From Palleronia salina (GTDB lineage: Bacteria; Pseudomonadota; Alphaproteobacteria; Rhodobacterales; Rhodobacteraceae): a stretch of DNA of 64,000 nucleotides. The stretch is from positions 62,001 to 126,000 of the forward strand of contig NZ_FQZA01000008.1 of the NCBI RefSeq assembly GCF_900141995.1, read 5' to 3'. The position numbers and the translations under genes are program-made. This document shows positions 55,618 through 64,000 of this stretch, one piece after another; positions within the stretch are counted from its first letter, which is position 1; each line of letters opens with the position of its first letter. The notes under the pieces were generated by a model that was not told the origin of the DNA, made no database searches, and saw only the letters and a list, made by a program, of their open reading frames with translations.

Positions 55618-56238
55618 ATGCAAAACCCCATCGAGCACATGATGAATCTCGTCCCCATGGTCGTAGAGCAGACCAGCCGGGGCGAGCGTGCTTACGACAT
55701 CTTCTCGCGGCTTCTGAAGGAACGGATCATCTTCCTGTCGGGGCCGGTCCACGACGGCATGTCGTCGCTGATCGTGGCGCAGCTGCTGCATCTCGAGGCC
55801 GAGAATCCCAAGAAAGAGATTAGCATGTATATCAACAGCCCCGGTGGCGTCGTCACCAGCGGCCTGTCGATCTACGACACCATGCAGTACATCAAGCCGC
55901 CGGTCAGCACGCTGGTGGTGGGGCAGGCGGCCTCGATGGGGTCGCTGCTGCTGACGGCGGGCGAGCCGGGGATGCGGTTCTCGCTGCCCAACAGCCGCGT
56001 GATGGTGCACCAGCCCTCGGGCGGCTACCAGGGCCAGGCCACCGACATCATGATCCACGCGCAGGAGACGCAGAAGCTGAAGGACCGGCTGAACGAGATC
56101 TACGTCAAGCATACCGGCCAGCCCATGAAGAAGGTCGTCGACGCGCTGGAGCGGGACAATTTCATGTCCCCCGAGGAGGCCAAGGAGTGGGGCCTGATCG
56201 ACGAGATCGTCGAAAACCGCGCCAAGGGCGACGACTGA
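55618..56238 (+). CDS. clpP: ATP-dependent Clp protease proteolytic subunit
   Basis: ClpP forms the 14-subunit serine protease barrel used with ClpX or ClpA. The 206-residue protein has the catalytic Ser in [12 protein letters not shown] and His in [16 protein letters not shown], with the Asp in [17 protein letters not shown]. The N-terminal segment ([20 protein letters not shown]) is the normal mature start. clpX follows 154 bases later and the two work together. Confidence 0.97.
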   Translation: MQNPIEHMMNLVPMVVEQTSRGERAYDIFSRLLKERIIFLSGPVHDGMSSLIVAQLLHLEAENPKKEISMYINSPGGVVTSGLSIYDTMQYIKPPVSTLVVGQAASMGSLLLTAGEPGMRFSLPNSRVMVHQPSGGYQGQATDIMIHAQETQKLKDRLNEIYVKHTGQPMKKVVDALERDNFMSPEEAKEWGLIDEIVENRAKGDD

Positions 56239-56392
56239 CGGGGCCCGTTTCCCGGCGGCCCGCGACGCAGGTTTTTGCGATTGCGGGCCTCTGGGCGGTG
56301 CCCTAGTCTGCCCGAAAGGGTGGAGAAGCCACGGGGAATTCTGTCCCCGGCAAAGACGACGCAACGGGTCTGGCGGCCCGGAAGGATAGACG

Positions 56393-57658
56393 ATGGCTAC
56401 GAATTCAGGCGACAGCAAGAACACGCTTTACTGCAGCTTCTGCGGGAAATCCCAGCACGAGGTGCGCAAGCTCATCGCCGGTCCCACCGTGTTCATCTGC
56501 GACGAATGCGTCGAGCTGTGCATGGACATCATCCGCGAAGAGACCAAGTCGGCGGGACTGAAGGCCTCGGACGGGGTGCCCACGCCCAAGGAAATCTGCG
56601 AAGTCCTCGACGACTACGTGATCGGCCAGCTGCACGCCAAGCGGGTCCTGTCGGTGGCGGTGCACAACCACTACAAGCGGCTGAACCACGCCGGTAAATC
56701 CGACATCGAGCTGAACAAGTCGAACATCCTGCTGATCGGCCCCACGGGCTGCGGCAAGACGCTGCTGGCGCAGACGCTGGCGCGGATCCTCGACGTGCCG
56801 TTCACCATGGCCGACGCCACGACGCTGACCGAGGCGGGCTATGTGGGCGAGGATGTCGAGAACATCATCCTGAAGCTTCTCCAGGCCAGCGAATACAATG
56901 TCGAGCGCGCGCAGCGCGGCATCGTCTATATCGACGAGGTCGACAAGATCACCCGCAAGTCCGACAATCCGTCCATAACGCGCGACGTGTCGGGCGAGGG
57001 CGTGCAGCAGGCCCTTCTGAAGATAATGGAAGGCACCGTGGCCAGCGTGCCGCCCCAGGGTGGGCGCAAGCACCCGCAGCAGGAATTCCTGCAGGTGGAC
57101 ACCACGAACATCCTGTTCATCTGCGGCGGCGCCTTCGCGGGGCTCGAGAAGATCATCAGCCAGCGCGGCAAGGGCAGCGCCATCGGTTTCGGCGCCGACG
57201 TCAAGGACGCCGAGGCGCGGGGCGTGGGCGAGATGTTCACCGAGCTCGAGCCCGAAGACCTGCTGAAGTTTGGCCTGATCCCCGAATTCGTCGGTCGCCT
57301 TCCGGTGATCGCCACGCTCGAGGATCTGGACGAGGACGCGCTGGTCACCATCCTGACCAAGCCGAAGAACGCGCTGGTCAAGCAGTACCAGCGCCTGTTC
57401 GAGCTGGAAGACGCCGCGCTGACCTTCACCGACGACGCGTTGACTGCCATCGCCAAGCGCGCGATCGAGCGCAAGACCGGCGCACGCGGCCTGCGGTCGA
57501 TCATGGAGGACATCCTGCTCGACACGATGTTCGACCTGCCGGGCATGGACAGCGTGGACGAAGTCGTCGTCAACGAGGAGGCCGTGACCTCGGAGGCGGC
57601 CCCGCTGATGATATATTCCGAAAGCAAGAAAACGGGCACGCCGGCCAGCGCCGGTTGA
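56393..57658 (+). CDS. clpX: ATP-dependent Clp protease ATP-binding subunit ClpX
   Basis: ClpX is a hexameric AAA+ unfoldase that feeds substrates to ClpP. The 421-residue protein has the N-terminal C4 zinc finger ([14 protein letters not shown], then [10 protein letters not shown]), Walker [16 protein letters not shown], Walker [14 protein letters not shown], the pore and IGF-type loops (including IGFGADV), and the C-terminal small domain ending after [20 protein letters not shown]. In this lineage ClpXP also drives cell-cycle proteolysis. Confidence 0.98.
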   Translation: MATNSGDSKNTLYCSFCGKSQHEVRKLIAGPTVFICDECVELCMDIIREETKSAGLKASDGVPTPKEICEVLDDYVIGQLHAKRVLSVAVHNHYKRLNHAGKSDIELNKSNILLIGPTGCGKTLLAQTLARILDVPFTMADATTLTEAGYVGEDVENIILKLLQASEYNVERAQRGIVYIDEVDKITRKSDNPSITRDVSGEGVQQALLKIMEGTVASVPPQGGRKHPQQEFLQVDTTNILFICGGAFAGLEKIISQRGKGSAIGFGADVKDAEARGVGEMFTELEPEDLLKFGLIPEFVGRLPVIATLEDLDEDALVTILTKPKNALVKQYQRLFELEDAALTFTDDALTAIAKRAIERKTGARGLRSIMEDILLDTMFDLPGMDSVDEVVVNEEAVTSEAAPLMIYSESKKTGTPASAG

Positions 57659-57664
57659 CCCCGA

Positions 57665-57696
57665 AACGCCGCGCCCCCGGGCGCGGCGTTTTTTAT
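57665..57696 (+). terminator. Rho-independent terminator after clpX
   Basis: An 11-bp perfect stem (AACGCCGCGCC / GGCGCGGCGTT) with a 4-base loop runs straight into TTTTTT and ATTTA, 6 bases after the clpX stop. It is the strongest terminator in the window. Confidence 0.93.
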
Positions 57697-57718
57697 TTAC
57701 GGCAACGCGCCCCGGCGC

Positions 57719-58108
57719 TCAGGGGCGGGCGCGCGGGACCGGCAGGCTCTTGGATTGATTTGCGGCCAGCCCGGCCAGGTCCCGGTCCGGTGCCGGGACG
57801 GCACCGACCGGCTCCAGCTTCAGGACACGGCGGCCATCTTCGTTCTCGGCAAAGCTGTTCTGGAACCGGGTGCCATCCTCGCCCCGCTTTTCTTCCATTT
57901 CGCGGGCCATGCGCAGGGTCAGGCGCACCGTCCGCTCCAGCAGGCTCGGCGCCGTCGAGGGCGCGGTGGCGCCGGCCGCGCTCAGCGCCGCGCCGGCGAT
58001 GGGTGACGCGGTCGAGACTGGGATCACGCCGGTGGCGCCCCCCGCGCTGAACAGGGTCGCGACGGCGATGAGACCGCATCCGAAGAGGGTGAGTTTGATC
58101 AGGCGCAT
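57719..58108 (-). CDS. Hypothetical exported or membrane-anchored protein (129 aa)
   Basis: The product starts with a signal-like hydrophobic segment (MRLIKLTLFGCGLIAVATLF) and an Ala/Ser/Pro-rich stretch to about residue 55. A charged helix follows (LLERTVRLTLRMAREMEEKR), and then a Pro-rich tail. I recognise no domain. It converges with clpX and is divergent from the RidA gene, so it is a single-gene unit. Confidence in a real gene rests on the signal peptide and codon use like its neighbours. Confidence 0.5.
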   Translation of the reverse strand: MRLIKLTLFGCGLIAVATLFSAGGATGVIPVSTASPIAGAALSAAGATAPSTAPSLLERTVRLTLRMAREMEEKRGEDGTRFQNSFAENEDGRRVLKLEPVGAVPAPDRDLAGLAANQSKSLPVPRARP

Positions 58109-58184
58109 GGGATGACTTCTTTGCTGGCTCTTGCCCCCAAGGTTGTGGAAGGATCAGGCAAAATTTGGGCAACCCGAGGACATT

Positions 58185-58568
58185 GTGCGGCGTGTGACGA
58201 CAAATTCCCCGTTCGAGACGCGGATCGGATATTCTCGCGCGGTGGCCTGCGATGGGTGGATCTTCGTGGCCGGGACCACCGGCTATGATTACGCGACCAT
58301 GGAGATGCCGCAGGACGTGGCGCAGCAATGCCGCAACGCGCTGGCCACCATCGAAGGCGCCCTGGCCGAGCTGGGCGCGAGTCTGCGCGACGTGGTCCGG
58401 GTGACCTATGTTCTGCCCGACCCCGACGACTGGCCCGCCTGCTGGCCGGTCACGCGCGCGGCCTTCGGAGACGCGCCCCCGGCGGCGACGATGATGTCGG
58501 CGCGCCTGCAAGCCCCCGAGATGCGGATCGAGATCGAGGTGACGGCCCGCCAACCCTCTGGACGTTGA
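58185..58568 (+). CDS. RidA family protein (YjgF/YER057c)
   Basis: RidA proteins hydrolyse reactive enamines and imines made by PLP enzymes. This 127-residue protein has the family fold but a diverged signature: SRAVACDGWIFVAGTTGYDY, CRNALATIEGALAELGAS, and VRVTYVLPDPDDW, ending in MRIEIEVTARQP. The standard catalytic Arg region is partly changed, so it may belong to a side branch. A GTG at 58185 with GAGGA just upstream is the best start; a GTG three codons later is the alternative. Confidence 0.85.
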   Translation: MRRVTTNSPFETRIGYSRAVACDGWIFVAGTTGYDYATMEMPQDVAQQCRNALATIEGALAELGASLRDVVRVTYVLPDPDDWPACWPVTRAAFGDAPPAATMMSARLQAPEMRIEIEVTARQPSGR

Positions 58569-58610
58569 GGCCGCTCTGGGCCATATCTGGCACAATCCGA
58601 AGGAGGCTCC

Positions 58611-58994
58611 ATGGGCATTCTGAAAAAGATCCTCAGCGCGGTCACATGGTGGGACGGCGCCACGCTGAACACCCGTATCTGGTCCTGGCGCCACGGCACC
58701 AAGGTGGGCGAAGACGGGCAGGGCAACGTGTTCTACCAGAACGCCGACGGGTCGCGCCGCTGGGTGATCTACAACGGCGAGGTCGAGGGGAGCCGCATCG
58801 ACCCCGACTGGCACGGCTGGCTGCACCACACCTGGAACGAACCGCCGACCGAACGCCCGCTGACCCACCGCAAGTGGGAAAAGCCGCACGTTCCCAACCT
58901 GACCGGCACGCCCGCGGCCTATGCGCCCGCCGGGTCGATCCGCAACCCCGAGCCCAAGCCGCGCGCCGATTACGAGGCGTGGAGCCCGGAATGA
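58611..58994 (+). CDS. NADH:ubiquinone oxidoreductase subunit NDUFA12 family
   Basis: This 127-residue protein is the bacterial form of the complex I accessory subunit B17.2/NDUFA12, found in alphaproteobacteria. Characteristic parts are [40 protein letters not shown], and [18 protein letters not shown], with [17 protein letters not shown] near the end. It binds the peripheral arm of complex I. GAAGGAGG lies upstream of the ATG. The stop overlaps the DUF2155 start by 4 bases. Confidence 0.95.
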   Translation: MGILKKILSAVTWWDGATLNTRIWSWRHGTKVGEDGQGNVFYQNADGSRRWVIYNGEVEGSRIDPDWHGWLHHTWNEPPTERPLTHRKWEKPHVPNLTGTPAAYAPAGSIRNPEPKPRADYEAWSPE

Positions 58995-59374
58995 TCCGGA
59001 TCATGGCGGCGCTGGCGCTGGCCGTGACGGCGGTGCCCGCCACGGCGCAGTTCCGCGACACGATCGTCGCGCAGGACCGCACCGACCGGGCGGCGGGCGT
59101 CGTGCTGCGCAGCCTCGACAAGACGACGGGGCAGGTGCGGGACATTTCGCTGACGCAGGGCGACACCGAGGAGGTTGGGCGGCTGCAGGTGACCTTGGGC
59201 GAGTGTCGCTACCCGGTCGAGAACCCGTCGGGCAACGCCTATGCCTATCTCGTGATCCGTGACGCGGGCGTGGCAGAGCCGCGGTTCGCGGGATGGATGG
59301 TCGCCTCGTCCCCGGCGTTGAACGCGCTCGAGGATCGCCGTTACGACGTCTGGGTCATGCGCTGCACCAGCTGA
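58991..59374 (+). CDS. DUF2155 exported protein
   Basis: This 127-residue protein has a signal peptide ([20 protein letters not shown]) and the DUF2155 pattern: [67 protein letters not shown]. One cysteine early and one near the end may form a disulfide. The role is unknown, but the gene follows the NDUFA12 gene in many alphaproteobacteria. Its start is coupled to that gene, and its last 34 bases overlap convergent aat. Confidence 0.88.
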   Translation: MIRIMAALALAVTAVPATAQFRDTIVAQDRTDRAAGVVLRSLDKTTGQVRDISLTQGDTEEVGRLQVTLGECRYPVENPSGNAYAYLVIRDAGVAEPRFAGWMVASSPALNALEDRRYDVWVMRCTS

Positions 59375-59982
59375 TCGGGCGTCGGTATCGGCAGATCGGC
59401 CCGGAACTGCGCCCGCTCGGACAGCGCGGCGGCCAGGCGCTTGCGGTACTCGGCGCGCGAGATCTCGACACCGCCGAGTGAGGCCAGGTGCGGCGTGATG
59501 AACTGGGTATCGAACAGCCGATAGCCGCAGCTTTGCAACCGGTCCACCAGGTAGGCCAGTGCGATCTTCGACGCGTCGCGGCGGCGCGAAAACATCGATT
59601 CGCCGAAGAACGCCGCGCCGAGGCTGACGCCATAGACCCCTCCGGCCAGTGCGCCATCTTCGTCCCAAAGCTCGATGGAATGGGCGAGCCCCGATCGGTG
59701 CAGAAGGCCGTAGGAGGCCGCGATCTCGTCGTTGATCCAGGTTTCGTCCCGGTCCGCGCAGCCCGCGATCACGCCGTCGAAATCGCGGTCGAAGCTGATG
59801 TCGAAAGGCGCCCGGCGGATGGTCCTGCGCAACGACCGCGACAGGTGGAAGCCGTCCAGGGGCAGGACGCCGCGCAATTGCGGATCGACCCAGAACACGT
59901 CCGCGGACTCGCGGCTGTCGGCCATGGGGAACACGCCCTGGGCGTAGGCCTGAACCAGGAGATCCGGCGAGATGCGCTGCAT
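59341..59982 (-). CDS. aat: Leucyl/phenylalanyl-tRNA--protein transferase
   Basis: Aat adds Leu or Phe to proteins with N-terminal Lys or Arg, marking them for ClpAP under the N-end rule. The 213-residue protein has DLLVQAYAQGVFPMADSRES, VFWVDPQLRGVLPLDGFHLS, TWINDEIAASYGLLHRSGLA, GAAFFGESMFSRRRDASKIAL and LFDTQFITPHLASLGGVEI. The ATG at 59980-59982 gives the normal start. It lies 10 bases after the accC stop and is part of that operon. Confidence 0.95.
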   Translation of the reverse strand: MQRISPDLLVQAYAQGVFPMADSRESADVFWVDPQLRGVLPLDGFHLSRSLRRTIRRAPFDISFDRDFDGVIAGCADRDETWINDEIAASYGLLHRSGLAHSIELWDEDGALAGGVYGVSLGAAFFGESMFSRRRDASKIALAYLVDRLQSCGYRLFDTQFITPHLASLGGVEISRAEYRKRLAAALSERAQFRADLPIPTPDQLVQRMTQTS

Positions 59983-59992
59983 CCCGCCGCCG

Positions 59993-61339
59993 TTACTGCA
60001 GGTTGGTTTCGAGCCAGTGCTCGAGCCAGTGGATGGTATAGTCGCCGCTTTGAACGGCGGGCTCGCGCAGCAGGGCATGGAACAGCGGCACGGTGGTGTC
60101 CACGCCGTCGATGATCAACTCGCCCAGGGCGCGGCTGAGGCGCGACAGCGCCTCGGGCCGGTCGCGGCCGTGAACGATCAGCTTGCCGATCAGGCTGTCG
60201 TAGTAGGGCGGGATCCGGTAGCCGTCGTAGAGCGCGCTGTCCATCCGGACGCCCAGGCCGCCGGGCGCATGATACTGCGAGATCCTGCCGGGCGAGGGGC
60301 TGAAGCTGGGCAGCTTTTCCGCGTTCAGCCGCACCTCGATGGCGTGACCGTTGATCCGCAGGTCGTCCTGCGTGAACGACATGGGCAGCCCGGCGGCAAC
60401 GCGGATCTGCTCGCGCACCAGGTCCACGCCGAACACGGCCTCGGTCACCGGGTGCTCGACCTGGAGGCGGGTGTTCATCTCGATGAAATAGAACTGGCCG
60501 TCCTCGAACAGGAACTCGATCGTTCCGGCGCCGGCATAGTTGATGTTCGCCACGGCCTCGGCGCAGGTGCGGCCGATCTCGGCGCGTTGTTCGGGGGTGA
60601 TGGCGGGGCCGGGCGCCTCTTCGAAGACCTTCTGGTGGCGACGTTGCAGCGAGCAGTCCCGCTCGCCCAGGTGCACGGCGTTGCCCTTGCCGTCGCCGAA
60701 GACCTGCACCTCGATATGGCGCGGGGTGCCCAGGTATTTCTCGATATAGACCTCGTCGTTGCCGAACGCGGCCTTGGCCTCGGACCGGGCGGAATACCAG
60801 GCCTGCTCGAGCTCGCCCTCGGACCGGGCCAGCTTCATGCCGCGCCCGCCGCCGCCGGCGGTGGCCTTGATGATGACCGGGTAGCCCATGTCGCCGGCGA
60901 CTTTCCCGGCCTCGTCCAGGTCGGCGACGCCGCCATCGCTGCCTGGCACGCAGGGCACGCCCAGTTTCTTCATCGTGTCCTTGGCGGTGATCTTGTCGCC
61001 CATCATGCGGATATGCTCGGCCCGGGGGCCGATGAAGGTCAGCTCGTGATCCTCGACGATCTGCACGAAATTGGCGTTCTCGGACAGGAAGCCATAGCCG
61101 GGATGGATCGCCTGCGCGCCCGTGATCTCGCAGGCCGAGATGATGGCCGGAAAACTCAGGTAGCTTTGCGCGGCCGAGGGCGGGCCGATGCACACGGATT
61201 CGTCGGCCATGCGCACGTGCATCGCGTCCGAGTCGGCGGTGGAATGCACCGCCACCGTGGCCACGCCCATCTCGCGGGCGGCCCGGATGACGCGAAGGGC
61301 GATTTCGCCGCGGTTGGCGATCAGGATCTTGTCGAACAT
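59993..61339 (-). CDS. accC: Acetyl-CoA carboxylase biotin carboxylase subunit
   Basis: AccC carboxylates biotin on AccB using ATP and bicarbonate, starting fatty acid synthesis. The 448-residue ATP-grasp enzyme has [33 protein letters not shown], the Gly-rich loop [16 protein letters not shown], the [16 protein letters not shown] region, and [16 protein letters not shown] with the catalytic residues. It is cotranscribed with accB (upstream, 9-base gap) and aat (downstream). Confidence 0.97.
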   Translation of the reverse strand: MFDKILIANRGEIALRVIRAAREMGVATVAVHSTADSDAMHVRMADESVCIGPPSAAQSYLSFPAIISACEITGAQAIHPGYGFLSENANFVQIVEDHELTFIGPRAEHIRMMGDKITAKDTMKKLGVPCVPGSDGGVADLDEAGKVAGDMGYPVIIKATAGGGGRGMKLARSEGELEQAWYSARSEAKAAFGNDEVYIEKYLGTPRHIEVQVFGDGKGNAVHLGERDCSLQRRHQKVFEEAPGPAITPEQRAEIGRTCAEAVANINYAGAGTIEFLFEDGQFYFIEMNTRLQVEHPVTEAVFGVDLVREQIRVAAGLPMSFTQDDLRINGHAIEVRLNAEKLPSFSPSPGRISQYHAPGGLGVRMDSALYDGYRIPPYYDSLIGKLIVHGRDRPEALSRLSRALGELIIDGVDTTVPLFHALLREPAVQSGDYTIHWLEHWLETNLQ

Positions 61340-61348
61340 GCCTGCGCC

Positions 61349-61828
61349 TTATTCGATGATCATCAGGGGGGCGCCGAATTCCACCGGGGCGCCATCCTCG
61401 ATCAGGATGCGCTTGACCTTGCCCGCGCGCGGCGCCGGGATGTGGTTCATGGTCTTCATGGCCTCGACGATCAGCAGCGTCTGGCCTTCGCTCACGGTGT
61501 CGCCGGTCGACACGAAATTGGCCGCGCCGGGTTCGGGTGCCATGTAGACGGTGCCCACCATGGGCGAGGTCACGGCGCCGGGCTGGCTGGCCGGGTCGTC
61601 GTTCACCGGCTCGGGCGCGGGTTGCGCGGCGGGGGCCGGCGCGGGGGCCGGGGTGGGCGCGGCGGTGGCCTGGGCGACCACGTGCTTTTCGCGGCTCACG
61701 CGCACGTCCAGGCTGTCGTCCTCGCCGTATTCCCGCTTGACCCGCAATTCGGTCAGATCGTTCTCGCGCAGCAGCTCGGCCAGTGCCTTGATGAAGCTCA
61801 CGTCATTCTTGTGCGGGTTGTCGGCCAT
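61349..61828 (-). CDS. accB: Acetyl-CoA carboxylase biotin carboxyl carrier protein
   Basis: AccB carries the biotin used by AccC and the carboxyltransferase. The 159-residue protein has an N-terminal helical part, a Pro/Ala-rich flexible linker (about residues 52-78), and the biotinyl domain with VTSPMVGTVYMAPEPGAANF and the biotinylated lysine in VEAMKTMNHIPAP. The ATG at 61826-61828 gives the standard start MADNPHKNDVSFIK. The 167-base gap upstream (61829-61995) probably carries the operon promoter. Confidence 0.97.
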   Translation of the reverse strand: MADNPHKNDVSFIKALAELLRENDLTELRVKREYGEDDSLDVRVSREKHVVAQATAAPTPAPAPAPAAQPAPEPVNDDPASQPGAVTSPMVGTVYMAPEPGAANFVSTGDTVSEGQTLLIVEAMKTMNHIPAPRAGKVKRILIEDGAPVEFGAPLMIIE

Positions 61829-61995
61829 GCATTCCTCGTTCCCTCTGCCGCCCCGTGTGTTCCGGAGCCTGTCAATCGCCACATATAGGGCAGCCGGCCG
61901 CAGGTGGAAAGCGGGTTGGGTCTTCGGGGCCAACACGGGCGGCCGGACGCGTCGCGAACCGGGGCCGGCGGCATGCAAAGGAACGGGAGGACCGC

Positions 61996-62280
61996 CTAGA
62001 ACAGCGCGTCGAGTTGCCTTTCGCGCGGCGCCCCCGTCACCGGGGCATAGTTCGCCGTCCGCGCGCCTTGGGCCGGCGGGGGCAGCGGCAGCGAGGGCAC
62101 CCGTGTCAGGGCGAGCCTTCGCACGGGTCCCGCGGCCACCGGAGCGGGGGCGGGGTCCGCGTAGTATTCCGACCGCGATCCCGCCGCAGCCTCGAGCCTG
62201 CGCGCCTCGCGCCGTGCGGCCTGGCGCAGCCCGGCGAGGCGGAACATCGCGATGTCGGGCGGTGTGTCGACGGACAGCAT
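61996..62280 (-). CDS. Small hypothetical protein behind a CtrA-type site (94 aa)
   Basis: This 94-residue protein begins MLSVDTPPDIAMFRLAGLRQ, has an Arg-rich helix (RREARRLEAAAGSRSEYY) and then a Pro/Ala-rich, probably disordered end. I do not recognise a family. The ATG at 62278-62280 is chosen because the frame upstream runs through the promoter region. A perfect TTAA-N7-TTAA CtrA-type site lies 27-41 bases upstream, which supports a real, cell-cycle or motility-linked gene. Coding status is otherwise not certain. Confidence 0.5.
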   Translation of the reverse strand: MLSVDTPPDIAMFRLAGLRQAARREARRLEAAAGSRSEYYADPAPAPVAAGPVRRLALTRVPSLPLPPPAQGARTANYAPVTGAPRERQLDALF

Positions 62281-62306
62281 GGGGCGGGGGCCTCGGGGCG
62301 TTGAGG

Positions 62307-62321
62307 TTAACTTCCTCTTAA
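62307..62321. promoter_or_regulatory. CtrA-type binding site (TTAA-N7-TTAA)
   Basis: TTAA (62307-62310), seven bases (CTTCCTC), TTAA (62318-62321) match the CtrA consensus exactly; on the minus strand it reads TTAAGAGGAAGTTAACC. The site lies between the small minus-strand gene (start 62280) and the plus-strand lipoprotein (start 62456). CtrA is the response regulator of cell cycle or motility genes in alphaproteobacteria; binding here is an inference. Confidence 0.5.
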
Positions 62322-62455
62322 TCTGGCTCCGGGAGGTGAACAGAACCTTAATGCCACAATCGAAACCGCCGACAAATTTCCCAAAAGCGGCCTGCTTGAC
62401 CCCCCGGGGGGCCATGGTAGCGTCGCCGCGATATGGATTTGAAAGGGGGCGCCGG

Positions 62456-62707
62456 GTGAGACGTCAGCTAATTCTGGTCACGGCGCTGGTCGCCCTCACG
62501 GGATGTGTCGAAGCAACGGGTGGGCGGAGCGCGCAGCCCTCGGCCGCCGCGCTGGCGGCGCTGCCGCAGGGCATGAACCCCGGCTTCCTGATCCGGGATT
62601 CGAACGGATGCTGGGGCCTCGCGCTCGAGGCGTCTGCAACCCCCACGGGCATTCCGCTGCGCGATGCCACCGGCCAGCAGGTCTGCGATGGCGATGCCGT
62701 CACCTGA
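62456..62707 (+). CDS. Small hypothetical lipoprotein (83 aa)
   Basis: The product has a lipoprotein signal (MRRQLILVTALVALTGC, lipobox LTGC) and a mature part with MNPGFLIRDSNGCWGLALE and IPLRDATGQQVCDGDAV, containing two cysteines that may pair. It starts with GTG at 62456-62458, preceded by AAAGGGGG; an ATG upstream at 62414 would add 14 residues. The end overlaps the next gene by about 20 bases. The function is unknown. Confidence 0.68.
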   Translation: MRRQLILVTALVALTGCVEATGGRSAQPSAAALAALPQGMNPGFLIRDSNGCWGLALEASATPTGIPLRDATGQQVCDGDAVT

Positions 62708-63536
62708 CGACGCCGACCGCCGGCGCGCGGTCGCGCCGGTCATCTGCTATACCACCGATGCCCTGCCGCCGGTCGATGCCGACCGCATTGCCCGTGTCAG
62801 GTCCGATCTGCGCGCGGTCGACCACGTGCGCGTCCCGCCACGCGATGCGGCGGCCATCCGTGTGCCCGCGGGCCACGTATTGCGTATCGCCTGCCCCGAC
62901 GGCGCGCAGGTGGGGGACCTGAACCTGTTCGCCGACGGCAACCTGTCCGAGCGGTTCTACAGCGGCAAGACGCGGGCGCTGCACGGCACTCATGTCGACG
63001 TCGGCGACCGGCTGTGGTCGGGGTTTCCCTACCTACGGCCCATGGCGACGGTGATCGCCGACAGCCTGGACTGGTACGGCACGGACGCGTTCGGCGGGCG
63101 GGTGCATGACGTGATCGGAACGCGCTGCGACCCCTACACCGCGCACCTGCTGGGCGGCGGTGATTATCACCACTGCTGCCATTCCAACCTGACCCGCGCG
63201 CTGGCCGACGCCACCGGCTTGAGCCTGCCCGAGTCCGAGCCCTACGTGCACGACGTGCTGAACGTGTTCATGTGCACGGGCTTCACCGCCGACGAGGGGC
63301 GGTATTTCATGAAGGCCAGCCCCGCGCGGGCGGGCGATCACCTGGACCTTCTGGCCGGGATCGACCTGCTGGCGGTGCTGAGCGCGTGCCCCGGCGGCGA
63401 TTGCGGAGCCGAGCATTCGTCGGACACCGCGGTCTGCCACGCGCTAAGCATGGAGGTTCTGCGGCCCGCCGACGACGTGCTGCGCAACTGGCAGACGCCC
63501 GAGGTCAGCGGCTACGACGGCAGCCACGGGCGCTAG
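62688..63536 (+). CDS. Urea carboxylase-associated family protein (DUF1989)
   Basis: The 282-residue protein has the DUF1989 features: VRVPPRDAAAIRVPAGHVLRI, DGAQVGDLNLFADGN, GFPYLRPMATVIADSLDW and the Cys/His-rich segment GGGDYHHCCHSNLTRAL, which could bind metal, then FMCTGFTADEGRYFMKASP and LLAVLSACPGGDCG. Proteins of this family occur beside urea carboxylase genes in some bacteria, but none lies here. The first of two in-frame ATG codons (62688, 62694) is used. The start overlaps the lipoprotein gene. Confidence 0.85.
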   Translation: MAMPSPDDADRRRAVAPVICYTTDALPPVDADRIARVRSDLRAVDHVRVPPRDAAAIRVPAGHVLRIACPDGAQVGDLNLFADGNLSERFYSGKTRALHGTHVDVGDRLWSGFPYLRPMATVIADSLDWYGTDAFGGRVHDVIGTRCDPYTAHLLGGGDYHHCCHSNLTRALADATGLSLPESEPYVHDVLNVFMCTGFTADEGRYFMKASPARAGDHLDLLAGIDLLAVLSACPGGDCGAEHSSDTAVCHALSMEVLRPADDVLRNWQTPEVSGYDGSHGR

Positions 63537-63877
63537 TCGGGGTTGCCGCGCGCCCTTGCGTCGTCGTCGAGCCCGTCCCACCACTCCGCGTAGCTGGAGT
63601 TCCAGGGCGCCTTGCGCGTCTCGTCTGGCGCACCGTCGTCCCACCAGACCGGTCCCCGCTCGCCCAGCCGCTTCTTGGCCGCGTCCATCCGGTCACGGGC
63701 GTCGCGTTCCTGGGCCTCGGTCTCGGCCCGCCCCACATCGCGCCGCGCCTGCATGAGCGCCTTCACCGCCGCGCGCCGTTCGCTGTCGTCGAGGGACGGA
63801 TCGGTCTTCCGCCACAACCGCCCCTTGGAGACGAAGTAGCGGCCATCGGGGGTTTCGGGGTAATCCTTGCGGGGCAT
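63533..63877 (-). CDS. Conserved hypothetical protein with GPVWWDDGAPD motif
   Basis: This 114-residue protein starts MPRKDYPETPDGRYFVSKGR and has RLWRKTDPSLDDSERRAAV, a helical middle, and the end motif LGERGPVWWDDGAPDETRK followed by NSSYAEWWDGL. I know this pattern from many proteobacterial hypothetical proteins, but no function is established. An in-frame ATG at 63938-63940 would add 21 residues that are less conserved. It overlaps the end of the convergent DUF1989 gene by 4 bases. 63941-64000 holds no recognisable feature. Confidence 0.78.
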   Translation of the reverse strand: MPRKDYPETPDGRYFVSKGRLWRKTDPSLDDSERRAAVKALMQARRDVGRAETEAQERDARDRMDAAKKRLGERGPVWWDDGAPDETRKAPWNSSYAEWWDGLDDDARARGNPD

Positions 63878-64000
63878 GGGGGCTTTCTTGGGGGGAGAGG
63901 TGGTGTCGAAGTTTTCAGGCCATTGCAGACCTGTCGACATAGGTCGCGAACCCCTGCTTCGAGCCTATACTTGACGGCTCGCGTCTTGGGTGCTTCGTGC

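Noticed and set aside
58139-58160. Possible fifth copy of the 22-base repeat (AGGT...TGTGGAAGGATCAG)
   Set aside because: It needs a 3-base gap and at least two mismatches, and could be chance. It is not listed as a copy.

Overview
The window is a stretch of high-GC core chromosome from an alphaproteobacterium, almost certainly of the Rhodobacteraceae (Roseobacter-Paracoccus branch). The evidence is the run murB-ddl-ftsQ-ftsA-ftsZ-lpxC-bamD-recN, an NDUFA12-type complex I accessory gene followed by DUF2155, aat and accC-accB, aerobic cobaltochelatase genes cobS-cobT, a DmdC-like acyl-CoA dehydrogenase, and a dispersed 22-base intergenic repeat of a kind I associate with this family. I saw no rRNA, tRNA, CRISPR array, insertion sequence or prophage. 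No gap between genes exceeds 300 bases; the largest are 521-803 and 3249-3536, and both are described below.

Layout. 1-3905 (minus strand): acyl-CoA/fatty-acid segment with a truncated glutathione S-transferase, a 70-residue protein, a DmdC-family acyl-CoA dehydrogenase and two sister MerR regulators. 4080-6391 (plus): two translationally coupled hotdog thioesterases and a MATE exporter. 6396-7783 (minus): pyrD and a DUF952 gene. 7878-17610 (plus): division and envelope cluster. 17607-27092: a SnoaL-like protein, a ClC channel, DUF427, an aminopeptidase P, cobS-cobT, and an ECF sigma/anti-sigma pair next to an exported MsrB. 27139-30163 (minus): malate synthase G with a GlcG-like protein, a tiny DUF2256 protein and a small membrane protein. 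30272-37594: pepN, a DJ-1/PfpI protein, an acyltransferase, two tandem transglycosylase-like exported proteins and gatB.

37672-38273 holds three tandem 48-50 residue lipoprotein genes. Then come BolA, a J-domain protein, a class I amidotransferase, an M23 peptidase, kynU with an SDR gene, and pntAB (to 47752). 47909-52962 (minus) is a glycerol segment: glpK followed by a K+ channel, a broken homocysteine methyltransferase gene, and glpD. 53101-57658: a photolyase-like FAD protein with an unusual domain order, an iron-type alcohol dehydrogenase, and clpP-clpX. 58185-61828: RidA, NDUFA12, DUF2155, aat, accC-accB. The right end has a small protein behind a CtrA-type site, a lipoprotein, a DUF1989 protein and a conserved hypothetical.

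Most of the window is ordinary housekeeping sequence. The parts worth a second look are the lipoprotein trio, the 22-base repeat, the photolyase-like protein, the decayed gene between glpK and glpD, the paired thioesterases, and the MerR pair with its ACGT operator. All functions are inferred from sequence patterns read by eye; no database search was run.
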